Shown piece after piece: positions 1 through 8,514 of a DNA stretch of 64,000 nt (position 1 is its first letter; each line of letters begins with the position of its first letter). The stretch is from Variovorax paradoxus (GTDB taxonomy: Bacteria; Pseudomonadota; Gammaproteobacteria; Burkholderiales; Burkholderiaceae_C): positions 5,256,001 to 5,320,000 of the forward strand of contig NZ_LR743507.1 of assembly GCF_902712855.1 (NCBI RefSeq), written 5' to 3'. Below the pieces are notes generated by a model that saw nothing but the letters and a program-made list of their open reading frames with translations, was not told where the DNA came from and did no database searches. A program made the position numbers and the translations under genes.

Positions 1-1776
1 CAGGCGCTTGATCCGCTTGGACGTTTCTTGGATCTGGTCGCGGATGGAGTTCATGCCGCCGATGGCGTTCTGCACGGCCTGCAGGCCCGACGATGCAGCC
101 TGCAGCGACTGGCGCGCCACCGTGGCGGACTCCTGTGCCTGCGAGGACACGCCGTTGATTCGCTCGGCCATGGTCAGCACCGACTGGCCGGTTTCGCGAA
201 TCTCGCGCAGCTGCTCGGTCGAAGCGGCCAGCAGTTCGGTCGAGGTGCTTTCCACCTGCGAGGTCGTCTGCGCCACGCGGGTGGCCGTGTTCTGCACGTT
301 GCCCACCAGCAGCCGCAGTTCTTCCACGGTGTAGTTCACCGAGTCGGCGATGGCGCCGGTGATGTCCTCGGTCACGGTGGCTTCCTGCGTCAGGTCGCCT
401 TCGGCCACTGTCTGCAGTTCGTTCATCAGGCGAAGAATGGCGGCCTGGTTGGCGTTGTTCACGCGGCTGGCTTCGCCCGAAGCCTGCTCGGCGGCAAGAC
501 GCTCGCGTTCGGCGACGGCGGCACGTTCGCGGCCTTCGCGCACCTGCACGAAACCGATGGCGCCGGCGAGTGCCAGAGCAGCCAGCGACAGCACGAACAG
601 CAGCACGATGGTGCCGGCGCCCAGGCCGGTGCGTGCGGACAGCTTTTCCTGCAGGTCGCCGAGCGCCTTGCGCAGGGGTTCGCTGTCGGTCAGGATCGAC
701 GCCTGCGCTTCACGCGCAGCCACCAGGCCCTGCAGGTTGCCCAGAATGGCGGAGGCCTGCGTGCGCATCTGCTCGTAGGTCTTCAGGATGGCTTCGAGCT
801 GTTCGCGCGTCTGCGGGTCGCGCGAGCCGGGGAAGCGCTGTTGCGCGTTGCCGTCGAGCAGGCCGCGGGTGGTTTCCTGGAAGGTGTTCAGGTCCTTGCC
901 CAGCAGGAACACGGCGTCGGGGTTCACGCCCTCGACCGTGAAGAACTCGTTGGTCGATTTGCCGATGCGCTGCGTCAGCATCACGAGCTGGCCGGCCGCC
1001 GAGATCTCGGGCAGCGTGGCGTTCTGCTGCATCTTCAGCGACGCGACGGTTTCCGTCATTTCGAGCAGCGTGGACGACTGCTGGTTGATGTCGCGCAAGG
1101 CGGCGCCCACCTGCGTCAGGATCTGGCGCTGGGCCAGCACGGCCTTGGCGCTGGCGTCGGCACGGGTGACCAGGGGATTGATCTTGTTCATCTCCTCGTC
1201 GTACTGGTTGCCTACGCGTTCGAGGCGCAGCGAGTCGTCGCCATTGGTGAGACCGGCAACGCGGCGCGAGAGGTCGTCCGCGCTGTCCTTCACTTCGACG
1301 AACGCCGAAGCGCTGCCGACAAGGGCCTGCGAGATCGACTTGGCCAGTCGTTGCGACTGCATCAGCGACTGGCCGGTGGCCGCCACCTGCTGCGCCAGGC
1401 GTTCCGCGCGAAGGATGGCGGAGCCGGCGACCAGCAGCAGCAGCAGCACGACCACGGCCAGCACGATGGCCAGGATCCGCTGCTGCTTCGCGAGGCCGGA
1501 GCCTGCGCGGCCGCCCGCCGTGTCGAGCACGGCTTCGGGCACCGGCGCAGCCGGCTCGTTGGCGGCGTCGCCGCCACCCGGCAGGTCGAGGTCGCCGAAG
1601 CTGGTGTCGGTGGGCGCGCCGCCATTCCTGGCGATCCGCACGGTCTTCTCGTCCGGCACCTGGACCGTGTCGACGTCGTCGATCGACAACGTGGAACCGG
1701 AGCCATCGACGCGGGCCTTGTCGTTGCCGTTGCTGGCGGGCAGTAATTTCTTGAACTTGTCGGCGATCGAGCTCAC
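1..1776 (-). CDS. pilJ: Type IV pilus chemosensory methyl-accepting protein PilJ (3' end outside window)
   Basis: Membrane chemoreceptor of the Pil-Chp twitching-motility system, expected to signal through PilI to the ChpA kinase. It reads leftward from a GTG at 1776, and 592 codons are visible before the window edge cuts the signalling domain. Residues 101-120 form a hydrophobic segment. A long periplasmic helical region follows, typical of the PilJ N-terminal domain, with repeated LxQRI(A/G)KS-type motifs. A second membrane segment lies near residues 385-405, then a HAMP-like stretch and the start of the coiled-coil signalling domain. The N-terminal ~100 residues are a low-complexity cytoplasmic extension. 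It follows pilG, pilH and pilI in the same direction. The call rests on architecture plus gene order and is confident; the exact start is less so. Confidence 0.9.
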   Translation of the reverse strand, partial: MSSIADKFKKLLPASNGNDKARVDGSGSTLSIDDVDTVQVPDEKTVRIARNGGAPTDTSFGDLDLPGGGDAANEPAAPVPEAVLDTAGGRAGSGLAKQQRILAIVLAVVVLLLLLVAGSAILRAERLAQQVAATGQSLMQSQRLAKSISQALVGSASAFVEVKDSADDLSRRVAGLTNGDDSLRLERVGNQYDEEMNKINPLVTRADASAKAVLAQRQILTQVGAALRDINQQSSTLLEMTETVASLKMQQNATLPEISAAGQLVMLTQRIGKSTNEFFTVEGVNPDAVFLLGKDLNTFQETTRGLLDGNAQQRFPGSRDPQTREQLEAILKTYEQMRTQASAILGNLQGLVAAREAQASILTDSEPLRKALGDLQEKLSARTGLGAGTIVLLFVLSLAALALAGAIGFVQVREGRERAAVAERERLAAEQASGEASRVNNANQAAILRLMNELQTVAEGDLTQEATVTEDITGAIADSVNYTVEELRLLVGNVQNTATRVAQTTSQVESTSTELLAASTEQLREIRETGQSVLTMAERINGVSSQAQESATVARQSLQAASSGLQAVQNAIGGMNSIRDQIQETSKRIKRL

Positions 1777-1821
1777 GGTCGGTCCTTCAGGTGGTTGCCG
1801 GTACGGCGTGCGGAAGCACTG

Positions 1822-2355
1822 CTACGCACCAATACTCAAAAACTGGGGTTGCTGCGAAAGCGCCTGCAGGTTGACTTCCTGCCAGCGCTCCCCTGCCGCG
1901 TCGGTGTACAGATGCCCGTGCCAGGCAGGTGCTTCTGCGCTGGGGGGTTCGGACGCCGTGAAGGCCTCCGAGCCCCGCAACCCCGCCAGTCGGTCGACCA
2001 GCAGTGCGCAGTTGACTTCAAGCAGTTCGTTGAACGCAACGAGCCGCGACTGGATGCGCGCCGCTTCGGTGGCGGCCGGCGCGAGCGGGGCGCCGGCGGC
2101 GAAAGCCGACAGCTGCACGACGCCGTACAGGCCGCCGCGCAGGTTGGCGACGCCGAGGAACCATGGCTCCGTGTAGGGAACCGGCTGCGGCGGCGTCCAG
2201 GGAAAGATTTCGCCGGCATGGCCGAGCGGGAAGAGGTACTTGCCCTCGCCCGCCTCGACGGCCAGCCAGGTGGCGGCCACGCCCGTGGTGCGAGCCGCCT
2301 GCAGGCGGCTCGCCAGCCGGGACTGGAAGGCTCTCAGAGCATCGCGATTCGCCAT
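1822..2355 (-). CDS. pilI: Twitching motility CheW-like adaptor PilI
   Basis: A 177-residue CheW-domain protein that should couple the PilJ receptor to the ChpA histidine kinase. After a short helical N-terminus the CheW beta-fold is recognisable in the segment around 'YLFPLGHAGEIFPW' and the conserved 'PWFLGVANLRGGLYGVV', which matches the receptor/kinase binding core. It lies between pilH and pilJ in the usual pilGHIJ order, 19 bp after pilH and 45 bp before pilJ, so co-transcription is likely. Length agrees with other PilI proteins. No unusual features. Confidence 0.9.
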   Translation of the reverse strand: MANRDALRAFQSRLASRLQAARTTGVAATWLAVEAGEGKYLFPLGHAGEIFPWTPPQPVPYTEPWFLGVANLRGGLYGVVQLSAFAAGAPLAPAATEAARIQSRLVAFNELLEVNCALLVDRLAGLRGSEAFTASEPPSAEAPAWHGHLYTDAAGERWQEVNLQALSQQPQFLSIGA

Positions 2356-2374
2356 GGACTCGGCAGGCGTTCGG

Positions 2375-2740
2375 TCAGGCCAGGGCGCTGATCTTGGACA
2401 TCAGATCGGCCGGGTTGACAGGCTTCACGATGTAGTCGCGTGCGCCTTGGCGCATGCCCCAGACGCGGTCGGTCTCCTGGTTCTTGCTCGTGCACAGGAT
2501 GATCGGGATCGCGGCGTACTTGGGGTCGCGAACGATGGCGCGCGTGAGCTGGAAGCCGTTCTGGCCGGGCATGACCACGTCCATGAGGATCAGGTCGGGC
2601 TGATCTTCTTCCAGGCGGCGCATGGCGTCGTCGGCATTCTCGGCGGTCTTGACGGCATAGCCGTTCTTCTGAAGCAGGTCGGACAGGAACATCAGTTCCG
2701 TCTTGGAGTCGTCGACGACGAGGATTTTTCGAATAGGCAT
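2375..2740 (-). CDS. pilH: Response regulator PilH
   Basis: A 121-residue single-domain CheY-like receiver. The acidic pair is in 'VVDDS' (residues 8-12), the phospho-acceptor Asp54 in 'ILMDVVMPG', and the conserved Lys in 'VKPVNP' near the C-terminus. There is no output domain, so it acts by protein contact, in the Pil-Chp system as the retraction-side regulator or phosphate sink. The start codon overlaps the pilG stop by one base (TAATG), which indicates translational coupling. I assign PilH rather than PilG from its second position in the cluster and its closeness to canonical PilH sequence. Confidence 0.92.
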   Translation of the reverse strand: MPIRKILVVDDSKTELMFLSDLLQKNGYAVKTAENADDAMRRLEEDQPDLILMDVVMPGQNGFQLTRAIVRDPKYAAIPIILCTSKNQETDRVWGMRQGARDYIVKPVNPADLMSKISALA

Positions 2741-3138
2741 TACTGCGCTTCCTGTTGAACGATGCCAAACTGCTGCACGGCCTGCAGCAGCTGGTCTTTG
2801 GTGAAAGGCTTGGTCAGGTAGTCCTGGGAGCCGACCATGCGGCCGCGGGCCTTGTCGAATACGCCGTCCTTCGACGACAGCATGACAACCGGGACGTTGG
2901 AGAAATGCGCGTTGCGCTTGATGATGGCGCAGGTCTGATAGCCGTCGAGCCGCGGCATCAGGATGTCGCAGAAAATCAGATGCGGCTTGTGGTCGTTAAC
3001 CTTGGAGAGCGCGTCGAAGCCGTCTTCCGCGAGAAGAACCTCGTGCCCACCCTGCTTCAGAAAAATCTCGGCACTGCGCCGGATGGTGTTGCTGTCGTCG
3101 ATGACAAGCACCTTGTAACCTGATCCATTCGGGCCCAT
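2740..3138 (-). CDS. pilG: Response regulator PilG
   Basis: A 132-residue single-domain receiver, first gene of the leftward pilGHIJ cluster. The acidic pocket is Asp14-Asp15 in 'LVIDDSNT', the phospho-acceptor is Asp58 in 'IFCDILMPRLDG', and the switch Lys is in 'YLTKPF'. PilG is the CheY homologue that promotes pilus extension through the ChpA pathway. The short N-terminal extension before the first strand is usual for PilG. The region upstream (3139-3221) separates it from the rubredoxin gene, which reads the same way. Confidence 0.92.
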   Translation of the reverse strand: MGPNGSGYKVLVIDDSNTIRRSAEIFLKQGGHEVLLAEDGFDALSKVNDHKPHLIFCDILMPRLDGYQTCAIIKRNAHFSNVPVVMLSSKDGVFDKARGRMVGSQDYLTKPFTKDQLLQAVQQFGIVQQEAQ

Positions 3139-3221
3139 TGCAAACGCTCCTGCTCAAGAGACCTGGAAGCCCGCCGCGCCGACATCGACGCAGACCGCGT
3201 AGCTCTATCTATGCCATGCTT

Positions 3222-3392
3222 TCAGATTTCAACCATTTCGAAGTCTTCCTTGCGCGCACCGCACTCAGGACAGGTCCAGTTCATCGGAACATCGGCCCAG
3301 GCCGTGCCTGCCGCGATCCCGTCTTCCGGTACACCAACCGCTTCGTCATAGATCCACCCACAAATCAGGCACATCCAAGTTTTCGTGTTCAT
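3222..3392 (-). CDS. rubA: Rubredoxin
   Basis: A 56-residue electron-transfer protein, starting at the ATG at 3392. Two CxxC knuckles bind the single iron: Cys8-x2-Cys11 in 'MCLICGW' and Cys41-x2-Cys44 in 'TCPECGARK'. The core 'YDEAVG' and the 'AGTAWADVP' loop are standard for the family. It may pass electrons to alkane hydroxylases or other oxidases, but no partner is adjacent. It lies divergent from the ThiD-like kinase gene, an arrangement I know from many betaproteobacteria. Confidence 0.95.
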   Translation of the reverse strand: MNTKTWMCLICGWIYDEAVGVPEDGIAAGTAWADVPMNWTCPECGARKEDFEMVEI

Positions 3393-3503
3393 CGGAGCTT
3401 AAAGTCCTTGTTCATTAAATGCAACGAGTGTATCTATGCGTATCTCACTGGCGGACTGTAAACGTCGCGCCTTCGCCACCATCCAGGGAATCCAGCCCGG
3501 CGT

Positions 3504-4466
3504 ATGACCATCTACTTACTTCCAGCAGATAACGCCCGCAAACCGGGCGATCTTAACGACCCCTCGCAGGATGACAGCGAGCTGGCCGAGCGCGACCTGA
3601 ATCCCCCCTGCGTGCTGGTGTTCAACGCCAGCGACCCCAGCGGCGCGGGCGGCCTGGGCGCCGATGCCCTCGCAATGGCGTCGGTGGGCGCACACATCCT
3701 GCCGGTCGTGACGGGTGCCTACGCCCGGGACACGGCCGAGATTTTCGACCACTTCCCGTTCGACGAGGAAGCCATTGCCGAGCAGGCGCGCGCCATCCTG
3801 GAGGACGTGGAGGTGCAGCTGATCAAGATCGGCTTCGTCGGCACCACCGAGGCGCTGAGCACCATCGCCGAGACGGCCGCCGACTACCCGGACGTCCCCG
3901 TGGTGGCCTACATGCCCAACCTGTCCTGGTGGGACGAGAACCTCATCGAACCCTATCTGGACGCCTTCAGGGAACTTGTTCTGCCTCAAACCACGGTGTT
4001 GGTCGGAAACCACAGCACCCTGTGGCGATGGCTGCTTCCGGACTGGAGCGGCGAGCGTCCGCCGGGCGCGCGCGACATCGCCAAGGCCGCGGGCGAGTTC
4101 GGCGTGCCCTACACGCTGGTGACCGGCATGGTGCTGCCCGAGCAGTTCATCGACAACGTGCTGGCCTCGCCGCAGTCGGTGCTCACCAGCGAGAAGTACG
4201 AGCGGCTCGAGGCCGTGTTCGCGGGCGCCGGCGACACCCTGTCGGCCGCGCTGGCCGCGCTGCTGGCCAGCGGCACCGACCTGGTGGCCGCCACTACCGA
4301 AGCCCTCGCCTACATGGACCGCTGCCTCGACGCGGGCTTCCGCCCCGGCATGGGCCATGTGCTGCCCGATCGCCTGTTCTGGGCCGAGCCCGAGGACGAC
4401 GAAGACGATGAAGACCCGGACGCCGAGCCGGACTTCGCCCTTCCGCCACACGACACCCGACACTGA
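3504..4466 (+). CDS. thiD: ThiD-like hydroxymethylpyrimidine/phosphomethylpyrimidine kinase
   Basis: A 320-residue ribokinase-fold protein. The N-terminal signature 'DPSGAGGLGADALAMASVG' corresponds to the ThiD substrate loop (GAGIQAD in the classical enzyme), and 'FAGAGDTLSAALAALLASG' is the anion-hole and catalytic-Asp region. ThiD phosphorylates HMP and then HMP-P for thiamine synthesis. It is longer than E. coli ThiD (about 266 residues) because of a leader of about 35 residues and an acidic C-terminal tail rich in Asp and Glu. The GAGG variant makes substrate specificity less certain than the fold. No thiamine riboswitch is visible upstream. Confidence 0.8.
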   Translation: MTIYLLPADNARKPGDLNDPSQDDSELAERDLNPPCVLVFNASDPSGAGGLGADALAMASVGAHILPVVTGAYARDTAEIFDHFPFDEEAIAEQARAILEDVEVQLIKIGFVGTTEALSTIAETAADYPDVPVVAYMPNLSWWDENLIEPYLDAFRELVLPQTTVLVGNHSTLWRWLLPDWSGERPPGARDIAKAAGEFGVPYTLVTGMVLPEQFIDNVLASPQSVLTSEKYERLEAVFAGAGDTLSAALAALLASGTDLVAATTEALAYMDRCLDAGFRPGMGHVLPDRLFWAEPEDDEDDEDPDAEPDFALPPHDTRH

Positions 4467-4472
4467 GATGTG

Positions 4473-4575
4473 GCTCGCCCCCAGGCTGTGCGCACTTCGT
4501 GTCGCTTCGCCACCCCCCCGCCGGGGGCGGGCCGGCCGCTCCGGGCGGCCATGCGCGGCGGCCCCCACTGAAAAC
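4473..4575 (+). repeat. Dispersed intergenic repeat, copy A
   Basis: First of five related ~100-bp units in this window (others at 10991-11085, 13334-13428, 18546-18638 and 19615-19714). It begins GCTCGCCCCCAGGCT, continues GCACTTCGTGTCGCTTCGCC, then a C-run and G-run able to pair as a hairpin. This copy has a diverged right part. It lies between thiD and hemL. Confidence 0.8.
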
Positions 4576-4591
4576 CCTTTCCTGAGTCCCG

Positions 4592-5878
4592 ATGCCAAAC
4601 ACTGATCGCAACGACATTCTTTTCGAGCGCGCCCGCGCCGTGATTCCCGGCGGCGTGAATTCGCCCGTGCGCGCCTTCAAGGCCGTGGGCGGCACGCCCC
4701 GGTTCATCCAGCGCGCGCAGGGCGCCTACTTCTGGGACGCCGACGACAAGCGCTACATCGACTACATCGGCTCGTGGGGTCCGATGATCCTCGGCCATGG
4801 CCACCCCGCGGTGGTCGAGGCAGTGCAGAAGGCCGTGCTCGAAGGCTTCTCGTATGGCGCGCCGACCGAGCGCGAGATCGAACTGGCCGAGGCCATCCTC
4901 GCGCTGGTGCCGTCGATGGAGATGGTGCGCCTCGTGAGCTCCGGCACCGAGGCCGCCATGAGCGCGCTGCGCCTGGCGCGCGGCGCCACCGGCCGCAAGA
5001 GCATCATCAAGTTCGAGGGCTGCTACCACGGCCATGCCGACGCGCTGCTGGTGAAGGCGGGCTCCGGCCTCGCCACCTTCGGCAACCCGACCTCGGCCGG
5101 CGTGCCGCCCGAGGTGGTGCAGCACACCATCGTGCTCGAGTACAACAACCTGCAGCAGCTCGAGGAAGCTTTCGCACTGCACGGCAACGACATCGCCTGC
5201 CTGATGATCGAGGCCATTGCCGGCAACATGAACTTCGTGCGCGCGACGCCCGAATTCGCGAAGCGTTGCCGCGATCTCTGCACGCAGCACGGCGCGCTGC
5301 TGGTGTTCGACGAAGTGATGACCGGCTTTCGCGTGGGCCTGCACGGCGCGCAGGGCGTGCTGGGCATCACACCCGACCTCACGGTGCTCGGCAAGGTCAT
5401 CGGCGGCGGCATGCCGCTGGCGGCCTTCGGCGGCCCGCGCGCCATCATGGAACAGCTCGCGCCGCTGGGCCCGGTCTACCAGGCCGGCACGCTGTCGGGC
5501 AATCCGGTGGCCACGGCCTGCGGCCTCGCCACGCTGAAGGAAATCGCAAAGCCCGGCTTCTATGAAGCGCTCGGCAAGAAGACGCGCTCGCTGGTCGAAG
5601 GCCTGAAGGCTGCGGCGGCAGCCGAGGGCCAGCCCTTCAATGCCGACAGCGAGGGCGGCATGTTCGGCTTCTTCCTCATGAACGACCTGCCGCAGAACTA
5701 CGCCACCGTGATGACCACGGACAACGCGCAGTTCAACGCGCTGTTCCACGGCCTGCTCGACCGTGGCGTGTACATCGCGCCCGCGCTGTATGAAGCCGGC
5801 TTCGTGAGCGCCGCGCACACCGATGAAGACATCGCGGCCACCGTCGAGGCCGCGCGCGAGATCTTCCGCAAGCGCTGA
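4592..5878 (+). CDS. hemL: Glutamate-1-semialdehyde 2,1-aminomutase
   Basis: PLP-dependent enzyme of the C5 pathway that converts glutamate-1-semialdehyde to 5-aminolevulinate, the first tetrapyrrole precursor. The 428-residue length is standard. It starts 'MPNTDRNDILFERARAVIPGG', with the family hallmarks 'GGVNSPVRAF', 'SSGTEAAMSALRLARG', 'CYHGHADALLVKAGSG' and 'FDEVMTGFRV'. The PLP Schiff-base lysine is Lys268 in 'LGKVIGGGMP'. The ATG is 125 bp downstream of the ThiD-like gene, with repeat copy A between them. Confidence 0.97.
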   Translation: MPNTDRNDILFERARAVIPGGVNSPVRAFKAVGGTPRFIQRAQGAYFWDADDKRYIDYIGSWGPMILGHGHPAVVEAVQKAVLEGFSYGAPTEREIELAEAILALVPSMEMVRLVSSGTEAAMSALRLARGATGRKSIIKFEGCYHGHADALLVKAGSGLATFGNPTSAGVPPEVVQHTIVLEYNNLQQLEEAFALHGNDIACLMIEAIAGNMNFVRATPEFAKRCRDLCTQHGALLVFDEVMTGFRVGLHGAQGVLGITPDLTVLGKVIGGGMPLAAFGGPRAIMEQLAPLGPVYQAGTLSGNPVATACGLATLKEIAKPGFYEALGKKTRSLVEGLKAAAAAEGQPFNADSEGGMFGFFLMNDLPQNYATVMTTDNAQFNALFHGLLDRGVYIAPALYEAGFVSAAHTDEDIAATVEAAREIFRKR

Positions 5879-6060
5879 GGCTGGGGGGCGGTGCATGCGC
5901 GGCGGCCGGGCAGGCGGGCCGCGTGTCACGGAACCTGGTGTTACGCCGTGTATATTGCCCCCGCGCTGTGCGAGGCCCGTCCCGCCGGCGCACGCACCAG
6001 GGACTAGAAAAACACGGCCGCCGCAGAGCCGCCAGACAGATACCGAGGACGCTCCAGCCC

Positions 6061-6537
6061 ATGACCCCTTTGCGCCTGCTGCCCGTGGTGGCGGCCCTCG
6101 TGCTTCCCACGCTCGCCGCCGCCCAGTCCTTCGAACCGAAGAACATCTGGATCAACCCGGGCTTCTACTCCGCGCACTTCGACAGCGGAAAGGGACTGGA
6201 GAACGTCAACCAGGGCCTGGGCTTCGAATACCCGCTGAACGACACCTACCGTGTCACCGCGGGCACCTTCCGCAACAGCGATCGCCGGCAGTCGAACTAC
6301 CTCGGGCTCTACGTGCTGCCCTTCGAGTTCTACGGCGTGAAGTTCGGCGCCGTGGTGGGTGGCTTCGACGGCTACCCGAACTACCGCAACGGCAACTGGT
6401 TCCCCGCCATCCTCCCGATGGCCGCCATCGAGGGCAAGAACTGGGGCCTGAACATCGCCTACGTGCCGACGATCAAGAACCGCCTTTACGGCGCGGTCAC
6501 CTTCCAGCTCAAATACCGCTTCGGCAACCACGAGTAG
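6061..6537 (+). CDS. Small exported beta-rich protein, probable outer-membrane barrel
   Basis: A 158-residue protein of unknown function, starting at the ATG at 6061. The frame is open further upstream, but only this ATG gives a proper signal peptide: a hydrophobic run, then 'LAAAQSF' with cleavage after residue ~20. The mature part alternates aromatic and polar residues ('NPGFYSAHFDSGKG', 'YLGLYVLPFEFYGVKFGAVVGG', 'WGLNIAYVP') and ends in 'FQLKYRFGNHE', as expected of a small beta-barrel. I cannot assign an activity; a PagP-like or other lipid-modifying barrel is possible. A strong intrinsic terminator follows. Confidence 0.7.
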   Translation: MTPLRLLPVVAALVLPTLAAAQSFEPKNIWINPGFYSAHFDSGKGLENVNQGLGFEYPLNDTYRVTAGTFRNSDRRQSNYLGLYVLPFEFYGVKFGAVVGGFDGYPNYRNGNWFPAILPMAAIEGKNWGLNIAYVPTIKNRLYGAVTFQLKYRFGNHE

Positions 6538-6567
6538 CGGCAACCGCAACCTTCGTCGCCCATTGAT

Positions 6568-6594
6568 AAAGCCGGCATCGCTGCCGGCTTTTTT
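6568..6594 (+). terminator. Rho-independent terminator
   Basis: A 7-bp perfect stem (GCCGGCA / TGCCGGC) with a 4-base loop, followed by six T residues. It ends the 6061-6537 transcript. The A-run on the other side means it may also serve the leftward purH operon, so it is probably bidirectional. Confidence 0.9.
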
Positions 6595-6636
6595 CGTGGA
6601 GGCCGCCCTGCCTGCAGGACGGCTGCGCCTTCATCG

Positions 6637-8244
6637 TCAGTGGCGGAAATGCCGCACGCCCGACAGCACCATCACCACGCCGCGCTCGTCGGCCGCGTCG
6701 ATCACCTCCTGGTCGCGCATCGAGCCGCCGGGCTGGATGACGCAGCTCGCACCCGCATCCACCACCACGTCGAGGCCGTCGCGGAACGGGAAGAAGGCAT
6801 CGCTGGCCACGGCCGTGTCCTTGAGCGACAGGCCGGCATGCTCGGCCTTGATGCTGGCGATGCGCGCCGAGTCGAGGCGGCTCATCTGGCCTGCACCCAC
6901 GCCCATGGTCATGCCGTTGGCGCAGAACACGATGGCGTTGCTCTTCACGTACTTCGCGACCTTCCATGCGAACAGCAGGTCCTGCAGCTGCTGCGGCGTG
7001 GGCTGCTTCTTGCTGACCACCTTCAGGTCGTTGATCGACAGCTCGTGGTTGTCGGCGGTCTGGATCAGCAGACCCGAGCCGACGCGCTTCACGTCCATGG
7101 CATTGCGGCCGTTGTCCCAGTCGGTGGTGCCGCCCTTGGGCAGTGCGATCTCGAGCACGCGCACGTTGAGCTTGGCCTTGGTGGCCTGGAACACCTCGAG
7201 CGCCTCGGGCGTGTAGCCCGGCGCCATCAGCACCTCGACGAACTGCTTGGCGATCTCCTGCGCGGTGGCGCCGTCGACCGGGCGGTTGAAGGCGATGATG
7301 CCGCCGAAGGCCGAGGTCGGGTCGGTCTTGAAGGCCTTGCCGTAAGCCTCGGCCGCATCCTTGCCGATGGCCACGCCGCACGGGTTGGCGTGCTTCACGA
7401 TGACGCACGCGGGCACGTCGAAGCTCTTCACGCACTCCCACGCCGCATCGGCATCGGCGATGTTGTTGTAGCTGAGCTCCTTGCCCTGCAGCTGCTTCGC
7501 CGACACGAGCGAACCGGGCGCCGGATGGAGGTCGCGGTAGAACGCGGCCTGCTGGTGCGGGTTCTCGCCGTAGCGCAGGTCCTGCACCTTCACGAAGCGG
7601 CCGTTGCTCTGCGCAGGGAACAGCGAGCGCTTGGGCGCGGGCTGGCCGATGCTGCTGTCGAAGTCGATGGCCGAGAGGTAGTCGCTGATCGCGCCGTCGT
7701 AGTCGGCGATGCGGTTGAATGCCGCCACCGAGAAGGCGAACTTGGTCTTGTCGCTGAGCTTGCCGTCGGCCTTGAGTTCGGCCAGCGCCGTGGCGTACTG
7801 CGACGCGTCGGTGAGCACGCCCACGTCCTTCCAGTTCTTGGCGGCGCTGCGCACCATGGCCGGGCCGCCGATGTCGATGTTCTCGATGGCGTCTTCGAGC
7901 GTGCAGCCAGGCTTGGCCACGGTGGCCTCGAACGGGTACAGGTTGACCACCAGCAGGTCGATGGTGTCGATGCCATGCTGCTTGATCGCAGCCACATGCG
8001 CGGGCAGGTCGCGGCGCGCCAGCAGGCCGCCGTGGATCTTCGGGTGCAGCGTCTTCACGCGGCCGTCGAGCATTTCGGGAAAGCCGGTGTGGTCCGCGAC
8101 TTCGGTGACGGGCAGGCCGGCGTCGGCCAGCAGCTTGGCGGTGCCGCCGGTGGACAGCAGCTTGATGCCCAGCGCATGCAGCGCCTGGGCAAATTCGAGA
8201 ATGCCGGTCTTGTCGGAAACGGAGATGAGTGCAGTCTGGGCCAT
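6637..8244 (-). CDS. purH: Bifunctional AICAR transformylase/IMP cyclohydrolase
   Basis: Catalyses the last two steps of IMP synthesis: formylation of AICAR, then ring closure. At 535 residues it is close to the family length. The N-terminal IMP cyclohydrolase (MGS-like) domain starts 'MAQTALISVSDKTGILEFA' with the 'STGGTAKLL' phosphate loop and 'LDGRVKTLHPKIHGGLLARR'. The C-terminal transformylase shows 'LRYGENPHQQAA' and 'VKHANPCGVAIG'. It starts 16 bp after the fis stop, in the dusB-fis-purH order seen in other betaproteobacteria. Confidence 0.97.
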   Translation of the reverse strand: MAQTALISVSDKTGILEFAQALHALGIKLLSTGGTAKLLADAGLPVTEVADHTGFPEMLDGRVKTLHPKIHGGLLARRDLPAHVAAIKQHGIDTIDLLVVNLYPFEATVAKPGCTLEDAIENIDIGGPAMVRSAAKNWKDVGVLTDASQYATALAELKADGKLSDKTKFAFSVAAFNRIADYDGAISDYLSAIDFDSSIGQPAPKRSLFPAQSNGRFVKVQDLRYGENPHQQAAFYRDLHPAPGSLVSAKQLQGKELSYNNIADADAAWECVKSFDVPACVIVKHANPCGVAIGKDAAEAYGKAFKTDPTSAFGGIIAFNRPVDGATAQEIAKQFVEVLMAPGYTPEALEVFQATKAKLNVRVLEIALPKGGTTDWDNGRNAMDVKRVGSGLLIQTADNHELSINDLKVVSKKQPTPQQLQDLLFAWKVAKYVKSNAIVFCANGMTMGVGAGQMSRLDSARIASIKAEHAGLSLKDTAVASDAFFPFRDGLDVVVDAGASCVIQPGGSMRDQEVIDAADERGVVMVLSGVRHFRH

Positions 8245-8260
8245 GGGATATGCCGTGGAG

Positions 8261-8497
8261 TTATTTCAGGAGTTTGTGTTCAACCAGCTTCTTGCGAAGC
8301 GTGTTTCGATTCAGGCCCAGCCATTGCGCAGCCTTCGACTGATTGCCTTCGGCGCGCGTCATGACGACATCGAGCAGGGGCTTCTCGACCACGCGCACGA
8401 GCATCTCGTACATGCCGTCGGGTTCGGTGCCGCGCAGGTCGCGAAAGTAGCTGTCAAGACTGGTGCGCACGCAGTCCTCGATGTGTTTCTTGCTCAT
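8261..8497 (-). CDS. fis: Nucleoid-associated regulator Fis
   Basis: A 78-residue DNA-bending protein. The C-terminal helix-turn-helix 'GNQSKAAQWLGLNRNTLRKK' is the Fis DNA-binding motif, and the N-terminal part forms the dimerisation helices ('YFRDLRGTEPDGMYEMLV'). It lies directly downstream of dusB (17 bp), as in E. coli where dusB and fis are one operon, and 16 bp before purH. At 78 residues it is shorter than E. coli Fis (98), which is usual for beta-proteobacterial Fis; it lacks most of the N-terminal beta-hairpin arm. Confidence 0.95.
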   Translation of the reverse strand: MSKKHIEDCVRTSLDSYFRDLRGTEPDGMYEMLVRVVEKPLLDVVMTRAEGNQSKAAQWLGLNRNTLRKKLVEHKLLK

Positions 8498-8514
8498 TGC
8501 TTCTTCTCTTTTTT

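Noticed and set aside
3393..3503. Possible thiamine riboswitch before the ThiD-like gene
   Set aside because: The gap is only 111 bp and I find no conserved TPP-box sequence.
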